DNA from: Nitrospiraceae bacterium
Lineage (GTDB): Bacteria; Nitrospirota; Thermodesulfovibrionia; Thermodesulfovibrionales; UBA9159
Direction: 5' to 3'
NCBI GenBank assembly: GCA_003453735.1
Contig: DMNE01000358.1
Coordinates: 1 to 5,497, forward strand
Length of the DNA: 5,497 nt
Below are positions 1-5,470 of this stretch, piece after piece. Position 1 is the first letter of the stretch. Each line of letters begins with the position of its first letter. A program made the position numbers and the translations under genes. The notes under the pieces were generated by a model that was given only the letters and a program-made list of their open reading frames with translations, did no database searches and was not told where the DNA came from.

Positions 1-1
1 A

Positions 2-133
2 CCTTTTAATCATAAGGTCTGGCGCGTAAGCCCTGCGCCTCTCGATGAATTGAAGAAAAATAGAATTGTGCTTCTTCTGTGCCGGGTGAGTCATCTCGAT
101 TTTGCGGACATGCAGATGGCGTCAAAAGCCTAA
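2..133 (+). CDS. Possible 3' end of an unknown gene, cut by the window edge
   Basis: One frame stays open from the first bases to a TAA at 131-133, giving 43 residues that end in ADMQMASKA. The codons look protein-like, with few rare codons and a mix of charged and hydrophobic residues (for example LDELKKNRIVLLL). I do not recognise the family, and 132 bases without a stop is weak evidence. It ends 10 bases before the predicted 3' splice site of the group II intron remnant on the opposite strand, so the intron would have inserted just past the end of this gene. It could equally be a chance open frame in flanking DNA. Confidence 0.3.
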   Translation, partial: PFNHKVWRVSPAPLDELKKNRIVLLLCRVSHLDFADMQMASKA

Positions 134-143
134 GAGGTGTTCG

Positions 144-178
144 GTCGAGTAGCGCGGAGGAGTTTCACCTCCACGCCC
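144..178 (-). ncRNA. Group II intron domain VI and 3' splice site
   Basis: Directly after domain V, a nine-base-pair stem forms: GCGTGGAGG (176-168) with CCTCCGCGC (160-152), with one G-U pair and a 7-base loop TGAAACT. The sequence after it reads TACTCGAC and ends at 144. The A at 150 lies seven nucleotides from the terminal C, the usual place for the branch-point adenosine. Group II introns end in AY, and here the last two bases are AC. The 3' exon would begin at 143 going leftwards. Confidence 0.62.
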
Positions 179-183
179 TCACA

Positions 184-217
184 GATCCGGACGTGACAGT
201 CTTCCGTCATCCGAATC
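184..217 (-). ncRNA. Group II intron domain V (altered catalytic triad)
   Basis: A 34-nt segment begins 12 bases after the RT stop and can fold as a domain V hairpin. The outer strand GATTCGGA (217-210) pairs fully with TCCGGATC (191-184), with a bulge-containing upper stem and a GAAG-type cap between. The length and spacing match the family. Working domain V normally carries AGC (sometimes CGC) at positions 2-4, where the metal-binding catalytic triad sits; here positions 2-4 read AUU. Pairing is kept by a change on the opposite strand, but the triad itself is missing, so I infer a catalytically dead ribozyme. Confidence 0.75.
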
Positions 218-229
218 GTATCATCCAGC

Positions 230-558
230 CTACGGTCTAAAACCCTTCTCCCAATGTGCAAACAGCCATGCCTGCCGACGGGATATCCGTCTGAGCCATA
301 GGGTTGCTCGTTGTTCATGGAATTTAAACCTTTTGTATTTCCTCGTCGCCCATCGTACAAGAATACGATTGAGTACGCCAAAAACAGAGTGAAGTGCAGA
401 CTTATAGTACTGTCCATAGTAGTTCAGCCAGCCTCGAATGATGCATTACTTATACGCGCCAAGTCTTCGAGACTTTTGTTACTGCTTAGATGAAAATGCC
501 AGCTTCGCATGACTTGACGCATCTTTTGAGCCGCTTTAGCACTCACAGCAGGGCCAAA
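230..558 (-). pseudogene. Group II intron reverse transcriptase/maturase, C-terminal remnant with frameshift
   Basis: Only the thumb/maturase (domain X, GIIM-like) end of the protein remains. The first frame, from 552, reads PAVSAKAAQKMRQVMRSWHF and continues through NKSLEDLARISN. At about 443-445 one base is missing, and the protein resumes in another frame as IIRGWLNYYGQYYKSA, then LVRWATRKYKRF, and ends HWEKGFRP with TAG at 230-232. The motifs SDKSLEDLAR-x-NPIIRGWxNYYG, RKYKR and the LFxHW ending are hallmarks of intron-encoded maturases, which bind their own intron RNA to aid splicing and prime target DNA synthesis. The catalytic YADD region is absent, and a TGA at 559-561 lies directly in front of the recognisable part. 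There is no start codon in context, so it is a dead gene. Confidence 0.88.
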
Positions 559-638
559 TCAGAAAATGCAGTGTCCATTTTACTTCAATTCCCAGCCGAT
601 TCGCAGGCCAACCAGAAATATGAATCTGATTTGATTGT

Positions 639-865
639 TTATTTTCCTTCTGTATGTTTCTCTATCAACAATTTTAGAAGAGGAACAAGCGGCGGTGAAT
701 GTGACTAGCCGCCTCACCGATAATGATGAAATTTCTGATCACGGCATCCACGGTTTTTCGGTCGGCGACAAAGCCCTCAAACTCCATGCCGATAGTGTAT
801 TTCTGGGCGGCTGCGACAGCATCAAGAATATCACTGATCCGAAACAGCCAATCTCTATATGGCAT
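639..865 (-). pseudogene. HEPN (DUF86/HepT-like) toxin with the catalytic centre deleted
   Basis: The N-terminal 56 residues are a typical HEPN-domain toxin of the MNT/HEPN type: MPYRDWLFRISDILDAVAAA at the start, then DAVIRNFIIIGEAASHI. In complete relatives of about 110 residues this is followed by the YPxIPW block and the RNase motif R-x4-6-H. Here none of that exists. After SHI the frame runs into HRRLFLF and a stop at 674-676. In the next frame, from 695, it resumes as PPLVPLLKLLIEKHTEGK and stops at 639-641, which is what the C-terminal end of these toxins looks like. So roughly 40 codons were lost out of frame and both ends were kept. The start ATG at 863-865 lies inside the end of the antitoxin gene with an 11-base overlap, the usual operon layout. 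As it stands the product would be a 63-residue peptide without RNase activity. Confidence 0.75.
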
Positions 866-1151
866 GCACAGCTTCCCCCAGAATTCGTGCTCTTAACGCC
901 TTATGCAAGGAATCAGTGGTCGCCAAATCGACTTCACAGCCGAGTATCTCAGCAAGCATTCGCTGGAGACGTGCAAATTCAAACAATCCGATACGTGCAT
1001 CAGGATCAAACTCTACAAGGAGATCGACATCGCTTGTTTCTATTGCCTCACCTCTTACAACCGAGCCGAAGACATACAATGCACGCACATGGAAGGAACG
1101 AATTTTGACAGAGTTCTTCTCCAATATTGATGTCACTTCCTCTTTTTTCAT
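855..1151 (-). CDS. MntA-like minimal nucleotidyltransferase (antitoxin of an MNT/HEPN pair)
   Basis: This is a 98-residue protein of the usual family length. It carries the nucleotidyltransferase signature GSVVRGEAIETSDVD, which is G-S-x10-D-x-D, and a third acidic residue in CEVDLAT, with the family's typical ending LRARILGEAVHAI. Proteins of this kind neutralise the partner HEPN toxin; in the studied MntA/HepT systems they do so by adding AMP groups to a tyrosine on the toxin. All visible catalytic residues are intact. I chose the ATG at 1151 (MKKEEV) because GGGGAG sits five bases before it; an upstream ATG at 1163 overlaps that ribosome site and is less likely. Its partner toxin gene directly downstream is broken, so this is an antitoxin without a working local toxin. 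It may survive as a solo regulator or simply not yet have decayed. Confidence 0.9.
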   Translation of the reverse strand: MKKEEVTSILEKNSVKIRSFHVRALYVFGSVVRGEAIETSDVDLLVEFDPDARIGLFEFARLQRMLAEILGCEVDLATTDSLHKALRARILGEAVHAI

Positions 1152-1155
1152 AGCA

Positions 1156-1161
1156 CTCCCC
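1156..1161 (-). promoter_or_regulatory. Ribosome binding site of the MntA-like gene
   Basis: GGGGAG lies five bases upstream of the ATG at 1151. It decides the start codon, since the alternative ATG at 1161-1163 runs into this site. Confidence 0.65.
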
Positions 1162-1165
1162 ATAG

Positions 1166-1194
1166 ATTATAAAGTCGCAGGATACAAAATTCAA
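1166..1194 (-). promoter_or_regulatory. Sigma-70-type promoter of the MNT/HEPN pair
   Basis: On the minus strand there is a TTGAAT -35 box (1194-1189), exactly 17 bases of spacer, and a perfect TATAAT -10 box (1171-1166). Transcription would start near 1159, leaving a leader of only about eight bases before the ATG at 1151. This gives the antitoxin/toxin pair its own promoter, independent of ssb upstream. Such a short leader means the ribosome site lies at the very 5' end of the message. Confidence 0.6.
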
Positions 1195-1287
1195 CACGAT
1201 AATTCGAATACGTAAGGCCGCGAAAAGGCGAACCCCTCTCACGGCTTTGCCCAAAGCTTCCTGCGTTCAGAGGTTTAGATAAAAGCC

Positions 1288-1860
1288 CTAAAACGGCTCG
1301 AGGTCGGTGGACTCTGCGGGAGGGGCCTCTTCGGGTTGCTGTGATACGGTACCCGCTCCGTCGCCTTTTCTGCTGGGCATGAACCTCACTGTATCGGCGA
1401 TGATCTCCATCTTGCTCCGCTGCTGACCTTCGGACTCCCATCTGCGTTCCTGAAGTCTACCCTCTACGAGAACCCTCCTGCCTTTTGCAAGGTACTGACT
1501 GCAGTTCTCTGCCTGTTTGCCGAAAACAACAACGTCGATGAACAGCGTCTGATCCTTATAGCCGTCGCCGCTCTTGTGCTTCGTTGTCACCGCAACCCTG
1601 AAGTTGGCCACAGGAGTTCCCTGAGGGGTGTAACGGAGCTCTGGGTCCTTGGTGAGATTTCCGATCTGGATGACTTTGTTGTACATAAACGCCAAGTGAT
1701 CAACGTTGAACACGACGTTCGCTTTTTCCAGTTTCACGGGAATGTCGATGTGGAGTGTCTGCTCGGCCTTCACGTCAACGCTATCTGTTGCGCACACTGC
1801 ACCAAAATTGATGAAAAAGTAAGTCACAAACAGAAACACTAGCCATCTGTTGTTCAACAT
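1288..1860 (-). CDS. ssb: Chimeric SSB: secreted DsrE-like N-terminus joined to a full single-stranded DNA-binding protein
   Basis: Residues from MYNKVIQIGNLTKDPELRY (codon at 1686) to the end make a complete 132-residue SSB. It has the OB-fold strands PVANFRVAV, DVVVFGKQAENCSQYLAKG and VLVEGRLQERRW, a flexible linker, and an acidic tip ending LEPF, close to the DDDIPF tail that docks replication and repair proteins. SSB coats single-stranded DNA in the cytoplasm. The open frame does not stop in front of it. It runs back to an ATG at 1860 (or 1878) and adds a Sec signal peptide plus about 34 residues that look like the start of a DsrE-family secreted protein. I see no ribosome site before the SSB's own ATG at 1686, while AGGTGGG sits shortly before the ATG at 1860. 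The fusion product would be sent to the wrong compartment, so useful SSB would need internal initiation. It is probably a secondary ssb copy; an assembly join is the other option. Confidence 0.85.
   Translation of the reverse strand: MLNNRWLVFLFVTYFFINFGAVCATDSVDVKAEQTLHIDIPVKLEKANVVFNVDHLAFMYNKVIQIGNLTKDPELRYTPQGTPVANFRVAVTTKHKSGDGYKDQTLFIDVVVFGKQAENCSQYLAKGRRVLVEGRLQERRWESEGQQRSKMEIIADTVRFMPSRKGDGAGTVSQQPEEAPPAESTDLEPF
1687..1860 (-). pseudogene. Truncated DsrE-family-like secreted protein: signal peptide and first strand only
   Basis: From the ATG at 1860 the product has a basic start (MLNNRW), a hydrophobic core LVFLFVTYFFINFG and a signal-peptidase I site after VCA. Then follow about 34 residues including EQTLHIDIPVKLEKANVVFN and VDHLAF. 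From memory of the family, periplasmic DsrE-like proteins of anaerobes start with such a signal peptide and continue KxxVVFNxDHLAF into a domain of about 100 more residues. Here the protein stops being DsrE-like after VDHLAF, where the SSB begins at its own start codon. The family assignment rests on this short stretch and is moderate. The first in-frame ATG at 1878 is possible, but a GGAGGAA site lies about 15-17 bases from it, too far for a good fit. Confidence 0.5.
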
Positions 1861-2059
1861 AACCCACCTGCTGAGCATCGTTTTTCGCTCGTGTTCCTCC
1901 AGATTTGTTCTTCAATTGGTCCAACATAGCTTGTCATTGTCTATACCTTCTAACTACCTTAGGCCATTTGAGCCATTGTTGACGTCGGCAGTTCGCGGCG
2001 GGGTATAGCGACATTGGCGTATTCTTTATCATTGAGGCGCCCTTTAAAACATATCCTAA

Positions 2060-2292
2060 TCAAAGCCTATCAGATGCTAGTGCGTTGTCAAGAACCCTGT
2101 CCACATCAGACTGGAGAGATTTTTCTGATCGTGTCAATTTGTCAGATCTGCGTAGGCGATAGCGTCGGGATTGAGGGAGGTTTTCGGATTCTTCAAGGCC
2201 TTCGTCGGAACACGGCGTGTAATTCTTTCTCGCCAAGGGATGACATCTTCGCTTGACAGGGTTTCTTTGCCTACTTTCCCATGTTTTGCCAT
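2060..2292 (-). CDS. Small hypothetical protein (52 residues), possibly frameshifted near its end
   Basis: An ATG at 2290-2292 opens a 52-residue hydrophilic frame, starting MAKHGKVGKETLSSEDVIPW and ending NPDAIAYADLTN with TGA at 2134-2136. It lies 50 bases after the stop of the TPR protein on the same strand, with GGA seven bases before the ATG as a weak ribosome site. I know no family for it. The frame one base over is also open and continues from 2137 as TRSEKSLQSDVDRVLDNALA to a TGA at 2060-2062. That stretch looks protein-like, which suggests an original gene of about 77 residues with one base gained or lost near 2134-2140. Either frame could be chance in so short a stretch. Confidence 0.33.
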
Positions 2293-2342
2293 TCTTACAT
2301 TCCGCTGTACGGCAAAGCGAAAGAGGTGTCAGAGCTTTCCTT

Positions 2343-4154
2343 CTATCTTCGTTTCATAGTTTTCATTATCCCATAACAGACTTCAAGATTGTTACGCGCC
2401 TCTGCATAGTCAGGTTTGAGCTTCAATGCAGTGATGAATTCATTCACTGCCTCATTAAGGCGATTCTGATTCAAATATATGGTTGCAAGATTATAATGGG
2501 CCTCTGCATCATCAGGCTTGAGCTTCAATGCAGTGATGTATTCATTTACAGCCTCATCAAGGCGGTTCTGTTTTGCATATGCGGTTGCAAGATTATAATG
2601 GGCCTCTGCGACCTCAGGATTGATCCTCAACGCAGTGATGTATTCATTTACAGCCTCATCAAGGCGATTCTGCCTTAAATATTCGGTCGCAAGATTATAA
2701 TGGGCCTCTGCAAAGTCAGACTTGATCTTCAGCGTAGTGATGAATTCATTTAGAGCCTCATCAAAACGGTTCTGCCTCACATATGCGGCTCCGAGATTAT
2801 TATGGAGCAACGCCGCATCCGGTGACTTTCTCACCGTATCAGTAAGAAGGGTTAAATCATTTCTCCAGACGGTATTTCTGATCACCGTCCCTATCGAATA
2901 GACCACTGTCACTGCCAGGGAAATGATAATCAGGCCAGAAGCAAGACCGGGTTTAATGGCCTTGGCCCAAGAAAGCATCAACGCTATCAACAGTACAAAG
3001 CCGAAGGAGGGAAGATACAGATACCTTTCAGCAAAGACGTTTTCCCCGACTGCCGGTATGTCAAGTGACGGCAAAAGAGGTAACGCTATCACTAAAAGAC
3101 CGAAACAGACTTTGCTTTTTTTCTTGAAAGCGATACAGGTGACAACAACAAAGGCCACGGTGACAGCTAAGGACACGATCCCCATCGTCTCGTACGCAGA
3201 TGAGATCGGGTGCAGGACGTGAAAGGCATTCAGGTTTAGAGGTAGGAAAAGGGTTTCAAGATACTGGGCGAAAAGCGGAAAGACGTTGATGATATATCCA
3301 TAAGTGCTTAACACTATATGTGGTTCCTGGGGCGAAAAACCCCCAAGGGCATGGTACCTCAACCCCAGATAAATCCCTGCACCAATAAGATATGGGATGT
3401 ATCTCTTTATGAAAGGCAGATATCCCCTCGCTGTTTTCCCAGAGATATAGTCATACGCCATGAGAAGAATCGGAAGCGTCAGTGCCGGCTCCTTACACAA
3501 TGTGGCAATAAAAAAGGAGACCACGGACAACGGATACATTCCTTTCGTCCCTTCATCAGATCTCATATAGAGATAAAGGGAAAGGAGGGAGAAGAAGGTG
3601 TAGGAAAGATCAGGGATCCCCGCAACCCACGCTACCGCCTCTGTATGTATAGGATGGGTAGCGAATAAAACAGCCCCTACAAAGGGTGGCGACTGTAACG
3701 CCCCGATAAATCCCTTCTCATCTCGTGTGGAGGAACTCGATGAGGCTCCCAGCAGTCGCGATGCAACAACAAAAACCAGGATGGATACACCCGCATGGAA
3801 AAGGATGTTCATCAGGTGGAACCCCCAGGGTCTTAAGCCGAAGACAAAATAATTGAGCATAAAGATTAGATGCATCAATGGTCTGTAGTAGTTTGAGATT
3901 ATAGTCTCTCCCCAGAACCCCCATGCACTTTTAGAAAATATGTCCGGTATGTATTTCACATCTCTGATCCAGTGGTTTTTCAAAACCTGAGTCGTGTCGT
4001 CATAGACGAAGTCGTTTGAAAGGGCGTTAAAAAAGACCGCGAAGGAGATAAGGAATATAATAAGTATAAGAAGCGCAGAAATCCTTATCCCCACTGGATC
4101 TGATAATACGATGTTTCTTTTTGGCCCAAATGTGTTCATCCAATTATTGAACAA
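2343..4154 (-). CDS. Polytopic membrane protein with C-terminal TPRs (TMTC/GT-C-like)
   Basis: A 603-residue protein. Residues 1-430 form about ten membrane helices with loop motifs of the bacterial TMTC-like (GT-C fold glycosyltransferase-type) family: NDFVYDD at 47-53 in the first outer loop, NYYRPL at 88-93, ATHPIHTEAVAWVAGIPDL at 165-183, CKEPALTLP at 220-228 and ENVFAERYLYLPS at 371-383. Residues 448-583 are four TPR units of 34 residues with a short tail to 603. Related eukaryotic TMTCs transfer mannose from a lipid carrier to proteins; here the acidic pair D52-D53 would be the candidate catalytic site and the TPRs would hold a partner on the periplasmic side. The activity is inference. 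The start is a TTG at 4152-4154 with AAGAGA about eight bases ahead; the alternative is ATG at 4139 (residue 6), four bases after a tiny upstream ORF. No glycan genes lie nearby to suggest a pathway. Confidence 0.88.
   Translation of the reverse strand: MFNNWMNTFGPKRNIVLSDPVGIRISALLILIIFLISFAVFFNALSNDFVYDDTTQVLKNHWIRDVKYIPDIFSKSAWGFWGETIISNYYRPLMHLIFMLNYFVFGLRPWGFHLMNILFHAGVSILVFVVASRLLGASSSSSTRDEKGFIGALQSPPFVGAVLFATHPIHTEAVAWVAGIPDLSYTFFSLLSLYLYMRSDEGTKGMYPLSVVSFFIATLCKEPALTLPILLMAYDYISGKTARGYLPFIKRYIPYLIGAGIYLGLRYHALGGFSPQEPHIVLSTYGYIINVFPLFAQYLETLFLPLNLNAFHVLHPISSAYETMGIVSLAVTVAFVVVTCIAFKKKSKVCFGLLVIALPLLPSLDIPAVGENVFAERYLYLPSFGFVLLIALMLSWAKAIKPGLASGLIIISLAVTVVYSIGTVIRNTVWRNDLTLLTDTVRKSPDAALLHNNLGAAYVRQNRFDEALNEFITTLKIKSDFAEAHYNLATEYLRQNRLDEAVNEYITALRINPEVAEAHYNLATAYAKQNRLDEAVNEYITALKLKPDDAEAHYNLATIYLNQNRLNEAVNEFITALKLKPDYAEARNNLEVCYGIMKTMKRR
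2406..2813 (-). repeat. Four tandem 102-bp TPR-coding repeats
   Basis: Four back-to-back 102-base units code residues 448-481, 482-515, 516-549 and 550-583 of the membrane protein. The last three are very alike at DNA level: the block coding EAVNEYITAL recurs almost letter for letter, as does the AEAHYNLAT block. This similarity goes beyond what TPR structure needs, which points to recent duplication or gene conversion between units. Copy number may vary between strains and may be collapsed in short-read assemblies. Confidence 0.9.
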
Positions 4155-4579
4155 TAATTAATCTCTTCATTATTGTTGACAAGTTATGAATTACCATAAT
4201 GTTTATGTTAACAAATCTTTTCATGTTGTTACCGGAAGGTTTTTGGATGAAGGTCTTGCATAAATATTACTATATTTTGCCAACTTGGCATTCAGTACTT
4301 ATGACCATGATATGCCCAGCTCGGCGATCCCCTGTCTCCTTGATTTTATTGAGATTTTGTTTCTTCAAAACTGCCACCTATGTTATGATATTTATGGATG
4401 AGTTAAGCTGCTGGGTATGGTAATTGTTTGGCGGCGTAAATCAATCCTGAGTGCTCTACCCGGCGAGTGAGGTGGCCTTGCAGGTATACGTATAGGCTGT
4501 AAACTATATGTCGTGGGAGACGGCGGGATCGTTCTCAGACCTCCTATTATTGTGAATATTTGTTTTGCATATTAAAATA
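4155..4579. other. Gene-poor divergent intergenic region
   Basis: This lies between the minus-strand TPR protein and the plus-strand small membrane gene, so promoters for both should be here. On the minus strand TTGTCA (4181-4176) and TAATTA are spaced like a weak promoter close to the TTG start. A minimal ORF, MKRLIIVQ, spans 4170-4144 and stops four bases before the ATG at 4139. On the plus strand I find no convincing promoter box and no RNA or riboswitch pattern I know. Open frames here are short and lack ribosome sites. Confidence 0.4.
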
Positions 4580-4780
4580 ATGCCTATGGAAGAGAAGAAA
4601 AAGGAAAAAGTGGGCCTCGAAAAACAACCGGCGGGGGGAGGTGGGGGGTTCTTCGACAAATATGGCGCCACGATACTTCTCGTGGTGCTCGTCATGTATG
4701 TCATTGTCCTGGGCATAGGAACATTTGCTGAGGTTTTCAAGATCCAGTCCATCCTTGATTGGTGGATATGGCGTCCATAG
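4580..4780 (+). CDS. Small single-pass membrane protein, unknown function
   Basis: From ATG at 4580 (or the ATG at 4586, MEEKKKEK) this codes about 66 residues. A charged, lysine-rich start is followed by a run of five glycines (residues about 20-24), FFDKYG, and one strong membrane helix, ATILLVVLVMYVIVLGIG, then an amphipathic end, FAEVFKIQSILDWWIWRP. The positive N-terminus suggests it faces the cytoplasm, with the tryptophan-rich end at the outer membrane surface of the helix. Such small proteins are often accessory subunits of respiratory complexes, but no partner gene is visible and I cannot name a family. No good ribosome site precedes either ATG. The run of G near 4634-4647 is a place where sequencing or replication slippage could alter the frame. 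Confidence 0.55.
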   Translation: MPMEEKKKEKVGLEKQPAGGGGGFFDKYGATILLVVLVMYVIVLGIGTFAEVFKIQSILDWWIWRP

Positions 4781-4853
4781 GTGGAGCATCCATCCATTTG
4801 CTGAGCACCAGCGGACGAACTGCGGGCCATGCCGTTTCCCCTTCGGGATAGCT

Positions 4854-4958
4854 ATTCCGACGTTGTCCGATTGGGGTCTGATTATCTTCATGGTGCTTGC
4901 AGGACTGGCTTCTGTCTACTACTTGAGGAGACAGAGAAGAACAAAACGCGAAGATTAG
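4854..4958 (+). pseudogene. Orphan IPTL-CTERM protein-sorting tail
   Basis: Thirty-four residues ending at TAG 4956-4958 have all three parts of the IPTL-CTERM signal: the motif IPTLSDWG, a membrane helix LIIFMVLAGLASVYYL and a basic end RRQRRTKRED. Exosortase H-type enzymes are thought to recognise and cut such tails on secreted proteins as they pass the membrane. A whole protein with a signal peptide and a long outer domain should stand in front. Instead the open frame runs back only to about 4725, partly over the end of the small membrane gene, in residues with no secreted-protein character. So this is most likely the surviving 3' end of a gene whose body was deleted, or a frameshifted fragment. 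No exosortase lies in the window. Confidence 0.72.
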
Positions 4959-5436
4959 TTTTAGCCAGACATCATGAGGGCGAGGGATCAGTACTGGCGC
5001 TTTTTCTTACATCTTTCAATTGGTAAATAATAGGTAACAACCGGTCCATCACCCCGCGACTTTCAATTCACTCTCTGTGTATAACTACACGTACCCACGC
5101 ATAGGATTTTCTCTCGCTGACTGTTTATTTCTGCGCACACACTGCATCGCCGACAGAAAACTGACAATCTCAATTGCAAGTCGTACACCGGATATCAGCA
5201 AGATCAGGTAGGCCGGACTTACTTCCCTCTTGAAATTGTTATTGACAGAAATTGTGGAAAGAGAATAGATTTCTCTGAAATAAGTATAAAGCCTTTCTAT
5301 TAGGTGACTTTCTATGTTATCTTGATTGTATATTAAAATTATCTCGCCACAAAGTTTCTTAGGAAGTAAGAAATGACAATGGAAAGATTTAGGCACAAAG
5401 AAGATGAAATTGTCTTAGGTTTGTAAGGAAATAACA
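4959..5436. other. AT-rich stretch without a convincing gene
   Basis: Between the IPTL tail and the right-edge promoter I find no protein I can support. A GCCAG/CTGGC inverted repeat (4964-4968 and 4994-4998) is followed by GCTTTTTCTT. It has a loop of about 25 bases and is only a weak terminator candidate for the plus-strand genes. Base composition drops towards A+T from about 5220. A 17-codon ORF with a fair ribosome site (AGGAAG before ATG at 5373) is present but too short to call. Confidence 0.35.
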
Positions 5437-5464
5437 TTGACAGTTGGTTAATGAGTGGTAATAT
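5437..5464 (+). promoter_or_regulatory. Promoter for the gene entering the right edge
   Basis: A perfect TTGACA -35 box (5437-5442) is followed after 16 bases by TAATAT (5459-5464) in an AT-rich context. Transcription would start about seven bases later, at or right next to the ATG at 5471, so the message would have almost no leader. Confidence 0.42.
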
Positions 5465-5470
5465 ATAAAT

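Larger units (their letters stand above)
144..558 (-). mobile_element. 3' fragment of a group II intron (RT end, domains V and VI)
   Basis: Reading the minus strand, this stretch holds the C-terminal part of a group II intron reverse transcriptase/maturase. Twelve bases after its stop codon comes a 34-nt hairpin with the layout of domain V, then a domain VI hairpin with a candidate branch-point A seven bases from a terminal AC. This order is standard for intron-encoded ORFs that run out of domain IV into domain V. Nothing of the intron 5' end, domains I-III or the RT fingers/palm is present: recognisable homology starts at about 558-552. The element is therefore 5'-truncated, as can result from incomplete reverse transcription during retrohoming or from later deletion. 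With a frameshifted RT and an altered domain V it should be immobile and unable to splice. The subclass cannot be told from the fragment. Confidence 0.85.

Noticed and set aside
130..417. Minus-strand 95-residue open frame
   Set aside because: It lies over the maturase end and domains V/VI in a different frame from the clear GWLNYYGQYYK reading; it is a shadow.
859..1215. Plus-strand open frames opposite the antitoxin
   Set aside because: They are antisense to the MntA-like gene, which has family motifs, a ribosome site and a promoter; the plus frames have none.
1238..1262. Hairpin GCTTT-GGGC-AAAGC after ssb as a terminator
   Set aside because: The stem is five base pairs and no T-run follows on the minus strand.
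1576..1842. Plus-strand 88-residue frame opposite ssb
   Set aside because: It is a shadow of the SSB/DsrE fusion and has no ribosome site.
2253..2678. Plus-strand frame with internal repeats
   Set aside because: Its repeats are the antisense reading of the TPR units; the minus frame is the real one.
2406..2813. CRISPR-like regular repeats
   Set aside because: The 102-bp units have no unique spacers and translate to TPRs in one open frame.
4199..4423. Plus-strand 74-residue hydrophobic frame
   Set aside because: There is no ribosome site, the composition is skewed and no motif is visible; chance in AT-rich DNA is likelier.
4471..4575. Short peptide containing GCKLYVVGDGGIVL, recalling YCF48-type repeat proteins
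   Set aside because: It has only 34 residues, no start codon in context and a single partial motif; too little to call a remnant.
4504..4891. Two minus-strand frames across the small membrane gene and IPTL tail
   Set aside because: They are antisense shadows; the plus strand shows a membrane helix and a recognisable IPTL tail.
5085..5396. Minus-strand 103-residue frame with one hydrophobic stretch
   Set aside because: It starts at GTG with no ribosome site, has no recognisable motif and lies in AT-rich DNA; it could be real but is not supported.
5373..5426. 17-codon ORF (MTMERFRHKEDEIVLGL) with AGGAAG six bases upstream
   Set aside because: The ribosome site is fair but the ORF is too short to tell from chance; noted in case it is a leader peptide.
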